Below, piece after piece: positions 19,715 to 28,090 of a stretch of 64,000 bases of DNA. The stretch is taken from assembly GCF_014192115.1 (NCBI RefSeq), contig NZ_JACHXL010000003.1:248001-312000 (forward strand), given 5' to 3'. Each line of letters starts with the position of its first letter. Position 1 is the stretch's first letter. The notes under the pieces were generated by a model, which was not told the DNA's origin, did no database searches, and worked only from the letters and a program-made list of their open reading frames with translations. Both the position numbers and the translations under genes were made by a program. Origin of the DNA: Psychrobacter luti (lineage in GTDB: Bacteria; Pseudomonadota; Gammaproteobacteria; Pseudomonadales; Moraxellaceae).

Positions 19715-20365
19715 ATGCGCGGAGTTAATAAAGTTATCATCATTGGTAACCTTGGAGCAGACCCCGAGGCACGTCAATTCAGTAATGGCGGTAGCGTGAC
19801 CAACATTTCGGTTGCGACTTCAGAGCAGTGGACAGACAAGCAAAGCGGTGAAAAAAGAGAAGCAACGGAATGGCATCGCATTTCATTGTTTAATCGTTTA
19901 GGCGAAATCGCGGCACAGTATCTTCGTAAAGGCAGTAAGGTCTATATTGAAGGCAGCTTGCGTACGCGTAAATATCAAGATCCCAATGGTCAAGACCGTT
20001 ATATTACTGAGATTCGTGCTGAGCAAATGCAAATGCTTGATGGCGCGACCGGTGGTAGTAATGATGCCGGTGGTGGATTCAGCAATAACCAAGGCGGTCA
20101 AAGCAACCAAAACGGCTATGGCAATCAGGGCGGCCAAAGCTCAGGCCAAAATAATTATGGTCAACCAGCTAATAACCAGCAAAGTGGCTATAATCAAGGG
20201 GGCGCTCCAGCTTCTCAAGGTATGTCACAAGGCAACAATCAAAACAGCTTTAATAATCAAAATGCGCCAGCGCAAAATCAATTCAATAAGCCAGCTCAAG
20301 CACCAGCACAGTCGAAGCCGACAGGGATGCCAGACGGCCCTGTAGATGATGATATTCCATTTTAG
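19715..20365 (+). CDS. ssb: Single-stranded DNA-binding protein
   Basis: The 216-residue SSB has an N-terminal OB fold ([17 protein letters not shown]..., with [20 protein letters not shown] and [12 protein letters not shown]). A long Gly/Gln/Asn-rich linker follows (about residues 115-195), and the acidic tip DDDIPF recruits repair and replication proteins. AGAAGGA lies seven to eight bases before the ATG. Adjacency to uvrA is a common gammaproteobacterial arrangement, although here yajR lies between them. The linker is longer than in E. coli SSB (178 residues). Confidence 0.97.
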   Translation: MRGVNKVIIIGNLGADPEARQFSNGGSVTNISVATSEQWTDKQSGEKREATEWHRISLFNRLGEIAAQYLRKGSKVYIEGSLRTRKYQDPNGQDRYITEIRAEQMQMLDGATGGSNDAGGGFSNNQGGQSNQNGYGNQGGQSSGQNNYGQPANNQQSGYNQGGAPASQGMSQGNNQNSFNNQNAPAQNQFNKPAQAPAQSKPTGMPDGPVDDDIPF

Positions 20366-20413
20366 GATACAACCATTTTAAATCATATAAGAAAGAATGT
20401 TGATTAAAAAATG

Positions 20414-20442
20414 AAGAGCCTGTGGATACAGGCTCTTTTTTT
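20414..20442 (+). terminator. Terminator of ssb
   Basis: A perfect 10-bp stem, AAGAGCCTGT with ACAGGCTCTT, surrounds the loop GGAT and is followed by a T run. It lies about 50 bp after the ssb stop. The region from here to 20700 is AT-rich, probably curved promoter DNA for the H-NS-like gene; no other gene is seen in it. Confidence 0.92.
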
Positions 20443-20700
20443 ATGTTATTGGCTTTTGTAAGTGTTAATGATTAAAAGTATTAACAACATTATAAATACT
20501 AATGTCAAACTAATTATCGTTTAAAACCGTTTTTGCTTTAATGGCATTTATGAGTATCCTTTTATCATTGAATACCAATCAATACTTGTGATGGATTATA
20601 TTTTTGTTTATATTACCGCTACTTACGATTTTTATTATTAATTAGTCATTAGTGATTATGCTATTTGATTTATAACCTTGATATAAAAGTGGAGATTATG

Positions 20701-21024
20701 ATGAGCAAAAATAACGTGATTGATTTAAATAACCTAAATGTTGATGAGCTACGTGCCATTACAGAAAATGCTCAGCAACTTATTGCCCAGAAACAACACC
20801 AGCGTTTATATGATGCTTATATGCAGTTTGAAAAAATTGCTGAAGAAAGTGATGCCAGTATTGAAGAGATACTACAAGCGGGCGAGAAACTTGAGAAAAA
20901 ACGTAGTATTAAATATCGCAATACCAGTAATAACGAAGAAACGTGGACTGGTCGTGGCCGCAAACCGACTTGGTTGGTAGACGCACTAGCTGCAGGTCGT
21001 AAATTGGAAGATTTTGCTATTTAA
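20701..21024 (+). CDS. H-NS family nucleoid protein
   Basis: The 107-residue protein begins MSKNNVIDLNNLNVDELRAI. Residues about 8-65 form the helical oligomerisation region, and the C-terminal DNA-binding domain carries TWTGRGRKPTWLVDAL, a clear version of the H-NS AT-hook-like motif. H-NS proteins silence AT-rich and acquired genes. I chose the second of two adjacent ATG codons (20698 and 20701) because GGAG at 20691 is six bases from it. A longer frame to 20665 has no ribosome site. It is a single-gene unit bounded by terminators on both sides. Confidence 0.92.
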   Translation: MSKNNVIDLNNLNVDELRAITENAQQLIAQKQHQRLYDAYMQFEKIAEESDASIEEILQAGEKLEKKRSIKYRNTSNNEETWTGRGRKPTWLVDALAAGRKLEDFAI

Positions 21025-21111
21025 TGAGTCAACAATTTTTATTAATGTCTGATTCTATTTTGTTTGAATGAGTCATTGATAATGGTTGCTTAATAAGTAA
21101 GTGGATAGATG

Positions 21112-21165
21112 AAAGCCAGTATCTTTATCACCAGTATTTTGGTGCAAAGATATTGGCTTTTTTTC
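21112..21165 (+). terminator. Terminator of the H-NS-like gene
   Basis: A 15-bp stem, AAAGCCAGTATCTTT with AAAGATATTGGCTTT (one G-T pair), continues into an inner CACC/GGTG stem and ends in a run of seven T. It is very strong. Confidence 0.93.
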
Positions 21166-21231
21166 TGTCATCTGTATGCCATTGTTTGCTATGATAATGA
21201 CGTTTTTGTCTTATATAAGAGTTAGGTAACT

Positions 21232-22068
21232 GTGCCTCAAGTATCCACATCGTCTTACAAGCGTCCCCGCAAGCTCTGGTGGCTATTTGGCTTTATACTA
21301 TTTGCGCTATTTGCCGTCTTGCAAATGCCAGCAGCATGGCTACTTGAAAAATACGCACCAGATACGCCGTATGTGCAACATGTGTCGGGCAACTTATGGC
21401 AAGGCTCTGCGATTTGGCAGCTGCCCGTGTCAGCAACGCCGCTTACAGGCGCCGCTGAGTGGTCGTGGCAGCCATGGCATTTATTGTTGGGCAAGTTAGG
21501 CGCAGAGGTTGATATCAGCTCAGAGCAGACCCGTTTAAATGGTCAGGTTAAAGTAGGCACCAGCTCATGGCAAATTCAAAACATGAACGGTAAAATTGCC
21601 CCTGAAACTTTGGCCAGTGTGGTCGATTGGCAATTGCCTAATGCGCCGATTCAGGTAAATAACGTTTCATTAAAACGTCAGTCTGCTGCAAATGCCGCAG
21701 CAAGCACTTCAAGCGAAAACTCAGGTAAAAATGTGGCGGGCTTTAGTGAGGCGAGTGGTCAGCTGACTTGGATTGGCGGTGAAGTGGGCTATCCTAGCGG
21801 TGGTAAGGTTTTTTATATCACCATGCCAGCGCTGCGTGCTGAGCTCAGTGCTGAGCAAAAGAACAATAAAAATTTGCTGCATATCAATCTTGTAAATAAT
21901 CAAGATAAGCGCTTGGGTGATCTGTATATCGATGGCGATAATATGTTAGATGTGAGCTTAACCCAGCGTTTACTAGAAAACATGCCAGAATATAAAGGAC
22001 AAGCACCGCAAGATACACCTGTAGTCAGTGTGCGTCAGCCGCTGCTCAATGGCTTGGGAGCGCGCTAG
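21232..22068 (+). CDS. gspN: Type II secretion system protein N
   Basis: The 278-residue protein fits GspN: one N-terminal membrane helix (LWWLFGFILFALFAVLQMPAAWLL), then a periplasmic domain starting with the family pattern YVQHVSGNLWQGSAIW and WSWQPWHLLLGKLGAEVDI. GspN is an accessory inner-membrane component of some type II secretion systems. It starts with GTG and ends directly against gspC (no gap), so gspN, gspC and gspD probably form one operon. The Ser/Ala/Asn-rich stretch near residues 147-165 is low complexity. Confidence 0.88.
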   Translation: MPQVSTSSYKRPRKLWWLFGFILFALFAVLQMPAAWLLEKYAPDTPYVQHVSGNLWQGSAIWQLPVSATPLTGAAEWSWQPWHLLLGKLGAEVDISSEQTRLNGQVKVGTSSWQIQNMNGKIAPETLASVVDWQLPNAPIQVNNVSLKRQSAANAAASTSSENSGKNVAGFSEASGQLTWIGGEVGYPSGGKVFYITMPALRAELSAEQKNNKNLLHINLVNNQDKRLGDLYIDGDNMLDVSLTQRLLENMPEYKGQAPQDTPVVSVRQPLLNGLGAR

Positions 22069-22989
22069 ATGATGAATGCTACCGATATCTCTAGCCGTTT
22101 AAAACCTATTATTAACACGTTAAATCGCTTTTCAGCGTGGTTATTGTTATTAGCCATTATTTGGTTGTGCTGGACAGCGGCGCGCTTACTGTGGCTGCTG
22201 CTGGCCGCTCCATTAGCGCCTGCGTTACCGTTAGCACCTTTACAGAATACGGCGAACTCAAATACAGATTATAGTGGTTTGTTTGCCATCTTTGCTGACC
22301 CTGATCCTATCGCTGCTCCAGTCCAACCGCCACCTAATATCGTATTAAAAGGTGTGCTTATTGCCATACCAGAAAGTCTTTCTTCAGCAATGTTGGACGT
22401 CAATGGCGAAGTAAAAAACTACCGTATCGGTGATACTTTGAAAGACAGTGACTATACGCTGGTTGCTGTCGATTGGAATGAAGTTATTATCGCTGATGCC
22501 TATGATAAAGAAACCGTCATCAGAATGGCAGAAGCTATGCCACTTGACCAAAGTGCTATGCTGGCAGGTGCGGTGAGCAATCAGCGTTTGCCAGACAATA
22601 CTATCTTGCCTAACTCGCCTAATACACCATCACCAGACCAAGTTAATCCTGAGACGGCGCCAAATGGGGAGACAAGCAGTGAGGGCGAGCCAAAGTCAGC
22701 AATCGATGAAGCCGTTACCGAATTACAATCCAATCCCGCCAGTTATTTAAGTCGAATGGGCGTCATGGCGTCGGGTGAGAGCTATCAGGTCACAGCTGCT
22801 ATGCCAGCCAAACTGCGTAATCGGTTAGGGCTGGAACCTGGTGATAAGGTACTGACTGTTAATGGTCAAAGCGTTGGCAGTAATCCGGAGCAAGATGCCA
22901 ACGTCTTACAGCAAGTAAAGCAAGCCGGTGAAGCACAAATAGAGGTACAGCGTGGCGATCAAGTGATTACCATTCGTCAGCAGTTCTAG
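22069..22989 (+). CDS. gspC: Type II secretion system protein C
   Basis: The 306-residue GspC links the inner-membrane platform to the GspD secretin. It has an N-terminal membrane helix (FSAWLLLLAIIWLCWTAARLLWLLL), the homology region around IVLKGVLIAIPESLSSAMLDVNGEVKNYRIGD in outline, and a C-terminal PDZ domain (about 225-306) with YQVTAAMPAKLRNRLGLEPGDKVLTVNGQSV in outline. Between them is a Pro/Asn/Glu linker. Two ATG codons lie back to back (22069, 22072); either may be used. The PDZ end is the GspC type, not the coiled-coil PilP-like type. Confidence 0.92.
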   Translation: MMNATDISSRLKPIINTLNRFSAWLLLLAIIWLCWTAARLLWLLLAAPLAPALPLAPLQNTANSNTDYSGLFAIFADPDPIAAPVQPPPNIVLKGVLIAIPESLSSAMLDVNGEVKNYRIGDTLKDSDYTLVAVDWNEVIIADAYDKETVIRMAEAMPLDQSAMLAGAVSNQRLPDNTILPNSPNTPSPDQVNPETAPNGETSSEGEPKSAIDEAVTELQSNPASYLSRMGVMASGESYQVTAAMPAKLRNRLGLEPGDKVLTVNGQSVGSNPEQDANVLQQVKQAGEAQIEVQRGDQVITIRQQF

Positions 22990-23176
22990 CTTAGACTTTA
23001 AAGGCGATTTTTAGATATAGATTTATTTGCTCATGTGGTTGGCAAACCGCTGAAAACCATTGGTCAGTTATGAAATCTAGCTCATATTACGTTCAGCAAA
23101 CATTTTGTTTAGCACACGAAACTTAGTACTCATGAAACTTAGTACATCCGCGACATCACTGTAGGTAATTATCAAT

Positions 23177-25447
23177 ATGGTCAGTTCTCAAAATTTCTCG
23201 GTCACGCCTTTACACCATATTTTGCAGCGTTTGATGCGGCTGTGTCGTCCGCTGTGCTTAGCAGTTCCGCTATGGGCGGCAAGTACGGGACTAGTAAGTG
23301 CGGAAAGCTGGAAGGTCAATCTACAAGATGCCGATATCAAAGCTTTTATTAATGAAGTGGCGACCATTACCGATCAAAACTTTGTTCTTGATCCGCGCAT
23401 TAATGGTAACGTCACCGTCATTTCTAACAAAGCATTGTCGCGTGATGAGATTTTCCAGCTGTTTTTAAGTGTCATGCAGGTTAATGGTATTGCTGCTATC
23501 GACTCGGGTACGACGATTAAGCTGGTGCCTGATAACGTCGCCAAACAATCTGGTGTCGCGGTGGATTTACGCGGTGATAGTGTCGGCGAGGCGCTAGCAA
23601 CGCGGGTGATTTATTTGACCAATACCCAAGCAGCAGAAGTGCTCGGCGTGATTCGACCGCTGATGCCACAGTCGGCTCACGCAGCAGCGGTACCGGGTGT
23701 CAATGCGCTAGTATTATCTGATCGCGCTGATAGTCTTAATCAGCTTACGGCGCTTATCCGTGATTTAGACAGCAACGTCAATGATAGCTTGCAAGTCATA
23801 CCGTTACGTCATGTCGATGCCGAGCGCATGATGGAGCTGATTAGCGCCTTGGTGGCAAGCGCGGGCAGCGGGCAAGCCCAAGGTGCTAACAATCAGCTAA
23901 AAGTCATTGCCGATACCTCTAGTGATAGATTGTTGGTTAAAGGCAGTCCTGAGATGATTACCAAAGTGCAAGAGATGGTTAATCAGCTTGATACCACTCC
24001 TACAAGGCGTTTGAGTGGTCTACGGGTATTTCGCTTGAAATATGCTAGCGCCGGTCATATTGCAGAGATGCTACGTGGCTTACTTGCCAGCCAATCTATT
24101 AATAGCTCTGGTGCGACATCAACCTTAGAGTCTGCCTCTCTAAACGGTGCCAGTGGTACTGGCTCAACACTAAATAGCGGCGCTAATGCCAATGTTGGTA
24201 ATGGTGCTGGCAACAACACTACTGGCAATAGCGGTACTGCCGCTTTATCGACTAGCAGTTCGGGTGGCGCAGGTACTGGTATTGGTGGTCGACCTTTTAG
24301 TATTATCGCTGATGAAACCCAAAATGCCGTCATCGTTAATGCCGCGCCTGAGCTGATGTTTGAGATTGAAGATGCCGTCAATCAGCTCGATAGCCGCCGC
24401 GCTCAAGTCTTAATTCAAGCAGCTATTGTCGAAGTATCAGGCGATGATGCGACCCAGCTTGGCGTGCAGTGGGCGCTAGGTAATGCCAATAGTGGTTATG
24501 GCGTCGTCAATTTCAATAACGTTGGCGCGAGTGCGGTATCGCTTGCAGCAGCAGCCTTGTCGGGTGGTGCAGGTATCAGTGCGGCCGCAGGGTCGATTGC
24601 AGGTGCTTTGATTGGAATCGGTGATAGTAAGAAAGACAGTCAAGGCAATACCCAATTTTATGGCGCTATCTTACAGGCTCTTGACTCATCGACCAGTGCC
24701 AATCTGCTGTCGATGCCCTCGATTCTGACTTTGGATAATGAAAAAGCGAGCATCTTAGTCGGTCAAAACGTGCCTTTCGTCACTGGCTCTTATACCACAG
24801 GCAGCGATTCTTCGACCAACCCCTTCCAGACTATTGACCGTCAAGATATCGGTATCAACCTAAACGTCATTCCTCATATTGGGGATAATGGCACCGTACG
24901 TTTGGAGGTTTCGCAAGAAGTCTCGTCGGTCGTACCGGGCAGCGCCGGCAATGCCAGCGGTCTTATTACCAATAAAAGCCTGATTAATACCACTATTTTA
25001 GCCGATGATCAGCAAACCATCGCTTTAGGTGGCTTGATGCGTGATAACACCACTACGCGCCAACAAAAAGTACCTGGTTTGGGTAATGTGCCATTGATTG
25101 GTCGACTGTTCCGCTCTGATAATGATAGTAATCAGAAGAGTAACTTAATCATATTTTTACAGCCGACTATCTTACGCGATGGCGGGGCTGTAGCCAGTGT
25201 GACTGAGCGCAAATACAATCAAATGCGCGTCCTACAGCTGGTTATCGATAAAAACGGTACGATTAAACAGTTACCGCTTAGCGGTACAGAGGGCTGGAAT
25301 GGCAATATCAGTGCCGATTATGAATTGATGCCGCTTAATCCACTGGTGCCTAAGCGTAACCAAACGCCAAAAAATACTTCTCAGGGCTTTACCAAAGTAG
25401 ATAGCCCTAGCAGCAGTGGTATTACGACTTATCCTTTAAAGCGCTAA
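23177..25447 (+). CDS. gspD: Type II secretion system secretin GspD
   Basis: This is a 756-residue outer-membrane secretin. It has a signal peptide (LCLAVPLWAASTGLVSAES), then N0 (WKVNLQDADIKAFINEVATIT), N1-N3 domains, and a C-terminal secretin domain with VPGLGNVPLIGRLFRSD and the preceding DNTTTRQQK. A Gly/Ser/Asn/Thr-rich insertion of about 65 residues (around 315-375) in the N3 loop is typical of GspD but long. No S-domain is obvious, but the C-terminal 75 residues are polar and could bind a pilotin. The rest of the type II machinery (gspE-M) is not in the window. The 187-bp gap from gspC may hold a separate promoter. Confidence 0.95.
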   Translation: MVSSQNFSVTPLHHILQRLMRLCRPLCLAVPLWAASTGLVSAESWKVNLQDADIKAFINEVATITDQNFVLDPRINGNVTVISNKALSRDEIFQLFLSVMQVNGIAAIDSGTTIKLVPDNVAKQSGVAVDLRGDSVGEALATRVIYLTNTQAAEVLGVIRPLMPQSAHAAAVPGVNALVLSDRADSLNQLTALIRDLDSNVNDSLQVIPLRHVDAERMMELISALVASAGSGQAQGANNQLKVIADTSSDRLLVKGSPEMITKVQEMVNQLDTTPTRRLSGLRVFRLKYASAGHIAEMLRGLLASQSINSSGATSTLESASLNGASGTGSTLNSGANANVGNGAGNNTTGNSGTAALSTSSSGGAGTGIGGRPFSIIADETQNAVIVNAAPELMFEIEDAVNQLDSRRAQVLIQAAIVEVSGDDATQLGVQWALGNANSGYGVVNFNNVGASAVSLAAAALSGGAGISAAAGSIAGALIGIGDSKKDSQGNTQFYGAILQALDSSTSANLLSMPSILTLDNEKASILVGQNVPFVTGSYTTGSDSSTNPFQTIDRQDIGINLNVIPHIGDNGTVRLEVSQEVSSVVPGSAGNASGLITNKSLINTTILADDQQTIALGGLMRDNTTTRQQKVPGLGNVPLIGRLFRSDNDSNQKSNLIIFLQPTILRDGGAVASVTERKYNQMRVLQLVIDKNGTIKQLPLSGTEGWNGNISADYELMPLNPLVPKRNQTPKNTSQGFTKVDSPSSSGITTYPLKR

Positions 25448-26076
25448 AGCTCATAATAGATAAGCTGTAAGATACTGTATAAGCCTTAATAGCCCAATAG
25501 CTTGAGTTCTTAAGCTAATACTCAATAACAAGCATACTTAAACGTACGGCACGATAGTGACGCCGTACATAAGCTTGCGTATTCATAACACAGATATACA
25601 CAGCGCCTCAATGATGCGCGTATAATTCAACCAGGAATAATAACTCATTGCTTTCATTATTGATTTTTATAGTCTGTCTTTTAAGTGTAGCTTGTTTGAA
25701 TAAATTCAGTATGCATAAACGGCGATTAACTAACGTACAATATGTATTATTGAAAATACCTTTGCAAAAATACTTCGGTGAAACCAATGCGCAATCTTAA
25801 CAATAGCAATAAAAAGAAGTGGTTGAGTTTAGGGGCAGTTGGCTTAGCTCTATTGCTTATCCCGCGCCGTAGTAGTCTAAAGGAAGATAGCAAACTAATG
25901 GATAACGCTGAAAATGAAGTTAAGAATAAAGTTGCTAATAAAGTCAGTAAATAGGATGAATCAGCGCTAGAATAGTAGCTGTTATTGATAATAATGGCTT
26001 TATTGCTAATAAAAAATGCTATTCAAATAAACTGGAAATACACTGTTTTAACCATTAAAAAATTTGGAGTTTATTG
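25448..26076. other. Intergenic region downstream of gspD
   Basis: The 630 bp hold one plausible small gene (25787-25954, described separately) and a hairpin near 25544-25571 (GTACGGC with GCCGTAC) without a T run, which may help end gspD transcription. Nothing else can be supported. Confidence 0.4.
25787..25954 (+). CDS. Possible 55-residue membrane protein
   Basis: An ATG at 25787 opens a 55-codon frame. The product begins with a basic stretch (MRNLNNSNKKKWL), then one hydrophobic segment (LGAVGLALLLIP), then a charged Lys/Asn/Glu tail with the repeat NKVANKVSK. The layout (positive inside, single helix, amphipathic tail) is that of small YtxH-like membrane proteins. The upstream TCGGTGA is only a weak ribosome site. 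No family is recognised. Confidence 0.45.
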   Translation: MRNLNNSNKKKWLSLGAVGLALLLIPRRSSLKEDSKLMDNAENEVKNKVANKVSK

Positions 26077-27066
26077 ATGACGGTGATTGGCGCATCATTT
26101 AACGCTAATGAAGAATTACCTACCACTTTTCCTTTAATTGATACCCATACTCATTTTGATGCACCGGTATTTGATGCTGATAGAGATGAGCAGCTACAAA
26201 GAGCGTGTCAACAAAGCATACGACATCTGGTGTTGGTAGGGTATTTGCAGCGTCATTTTCAGCGCTTGTATGATACTGAGCGCTTGATCAATGAGCGGTA
26301 TCCGTCGTCTATTACAGGTCAATCAGATTCACCGCAACAGCCACCTTTAAATGCGCATATTGCCCTAGGTTTACATCCTTTTTATATTGAGCAGCATACT
26401 GAGGCGCATCTACAAAATATGTCGCAAATGCTGGATAAAAAGCGTCCACTGGCCATCGGTGAGATTGGTTTCGATACTTTTGCTGATGAGATGAAACAGC
26501 CTAAGATGTTCGCAAAGCAAGAGTATTTTTTTAATGCTCAATTAGACATGGCTGTCAGTCACAAATTACCGGTGATGCTGCATATCCGTAAAGCGCACGC
26601 TGAAGCATTGGCGTTATTAAAAGCGCATGACTATGATGCGCATAAGCTTGGCGGCATCGCCCATAGTTTTAGTGGTGGTGAGCAAGAGGCAAAAGCATTT
26701 GTAAAACTGGGCTTTAAGCTTGGGGTAACTGGTCAAGTGACCAATCCAAACGCCAAGAAGTTACGCCGCGCTATTCAAGCGGCCGTCGCTAGTGATGGTA
26801 TTGAGTGTTTGGTGATTGAGACGGACTGTCCAGATATGACGCCCATCATGTGTCAAGATTCGGGTGGTAGTCAGTCGGCGCTCGGGCAAAGCCCAGATAA
26901 TGAATGGGGTAATGCGCCCGCTCATAATAGAAATGTCCCAGCCAATTTACCATGGGTATTACTGTGTTTAAGCGAGTTACTCGATGTGCCGCCAGCCATT
27001 CTTGCTGAGCAATTGTGGCACAACAGTTGCAACGCTTTGCAGACTGATTGGCGTTATCCAGCTTGA
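26077..27066 (+). CDS. TatD family metal-dependent hydrolase/DNase
   Basis: The 329-residue protein has the TatD TIM-barrel metal motifs: DTHTHFDAP near the start, the Glu in IGEIGFD, HIRKAH, the His in IAHSFSGG, and the final ETDCPDMTP. Family members remove 3' nucleotides from DNA and act in repair or turnover. A block of about 45 residues near 265-300 (Ser/Gly/Asn-rich, after CQDSGGSQ) is longer than usual before the conserved NLPWVL. Start: ATG at 26077, with GGAG seven bases upstream, preferred over the adjacent TTG at 26074. Confidence 0.88.
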   Translation: MTVIGASFNANEELPTTFPLIDTHTHFDAPVFDADRDEQLQRACQQSIRHLVLVGYLQRHFQRLYDTERLINERYPSSITGQSDSPQQPPLNAHIALGLHPFYIEQHTEAHLQNMSQMLDKKRPLAIGEIGFDTFADEMKQPKMFAKQEYFFNAQLDMAVSHKLPVMLHIRKAHAEALALLKAHDYDAHKLGGIAHSFSGGEQEAKAFVKLGFKLGVTGQVTNPNAKKLRRAIQAAVASDGIECLVIETDCPDMTPIMCQDSGGSQSALGQSPDNEWGNAPAHNRNVPANLPWVLLCLSELLDVPPAILAEQLWHNSCNALQTDWRYPA

Positions 27067-27154
27067 TAATGACAAAAAAACTGCTTAATAATAGACAGTT
27101 TAATTAATAAATAATTGAATAATAAACCACCTTATAAAAGAGCTTTAACTTGTT

Positions 27155-28081
27155 ATGACTGAAGAGGCGCAATTGCAGCAAACGACAACACAAACAGATA
27201 CTTTAGCTAATCTAGATATCATTGCTACTAATGAACATCATAATGAACAGCAACTTGCTTCTGTAAGCGCAGATATGGCTGACGATGCCGCTGAGCAGTA
27301 TGAGCGCCGCTTTAAAGGCACACAAACGCTCTATGGCGCATCTGCTGTCGATACCTTTGCTGCAGCGCATGTTTATGTGATTGGTGTTGGTGGGGTTGGT
27401 TCATGGGCAGCAGAAGCATTGGCACGTACAGCAGTTGGCACTATTACTTTGATTGATTTGGATGTGTTGGTGGCCTCTAACGTCAATCGTCAGCTGCCGG
27501 CGTTGGACAGTACCTTTGGGCAAAGCAAAATTGCAGCAATGGCAACCCGTATTCGTGAGATTAATCCAAAAGTCACCCTACATTTGATTGATGATTTTTT
27601 GACCCCTGAGAACGTCGCTGAGTTATTACCCAGTCGCGAGCAATCTAAAGCAGTGGCGCAAAAAAATCCGGTTGTGATTTTAGATTGTGTCGATGATATG
27701 AATGCCAAGCTTGCGATTTCATTACATTGTCGCTTTAACAAGTTAAAATTGGTTTGTGCTGGCGGGGCAGGCGGTAAAATAGATCCAAGCCAGATTAAGG
27801 TAAGTGATTTACGCGACAGTTATCAAGACCCGTTATTGGCTAAGCTGCGCAATAAGCTTCGCCACGAAAAAGGTATTAATAGCGCGATGAAGGAAAAATT
27901 CGGTATTAAGTGTGTCTATTCGACAGAGCCACCGCGCGTCGATAAAAGCTGTCAAACAGGCGGCTTGCACTGCGGTGGTTATGGCTCAGCGGTAGTCGTT
28001 ACCTCAGTAGTCGCGATGCTGATGGTCAGTGAGGCATTACAATTATTGCTTAAGCAGGCGGCGGTTAAGCCAAGTGCCTAA
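27155..28081 (+). CDS. tcdA: tRNA threonylcarbamoyladenosine dehydratase
   Basis: TcdA (CsdL) uses ATP to convert t6A37 of tRNA into its cyclic form. The 308-residue protein has a ThiF/E1-like adenylation domain: nucleotide-binding GVGGVGSWAAEALARTAVG at about 77-95, the Arg finger and Asn in NVNRQLPAL, the DCVDDMNAK segment, and the C-terminal GGLHCGGYGSAVVVTS. An acidic N-terminal extension of about 48 residues is not found in the E. coli enzyme (268 residues). The hybrid kinase gene starts 9 bp after the stop codon, so the two may be cotranscribed. Confidence 0.93.
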   Translation: MTEEAQLQQTTTQTDTLANLDIIATNEHHNEQQLASVSADMADDAAEQYERRFKGTQTLYGASAVDTFAAAHVYVIGVGGVGSWAAEALARTAVGTITLIDLDVLVASNVNRQLPALDSTFGQSKIAAMATRIREINPKVTLHLIDDFLTPENVAELLPSREQSKAVAQKNPVVILDCVDDMNAKLAISLHCRFNKLKLVCAGGAGGKIDPSQIKVSDLRDSYQDPLLAKLRNKLRHEKGINSAMKEKFGIKCVYSTEPPRVDKSCQTGGLHCGGYGSAVVVTSVVAMLMVSEALQLLLKQAAVKPSA

Positions 28082-28090
28082 TACGAATTA

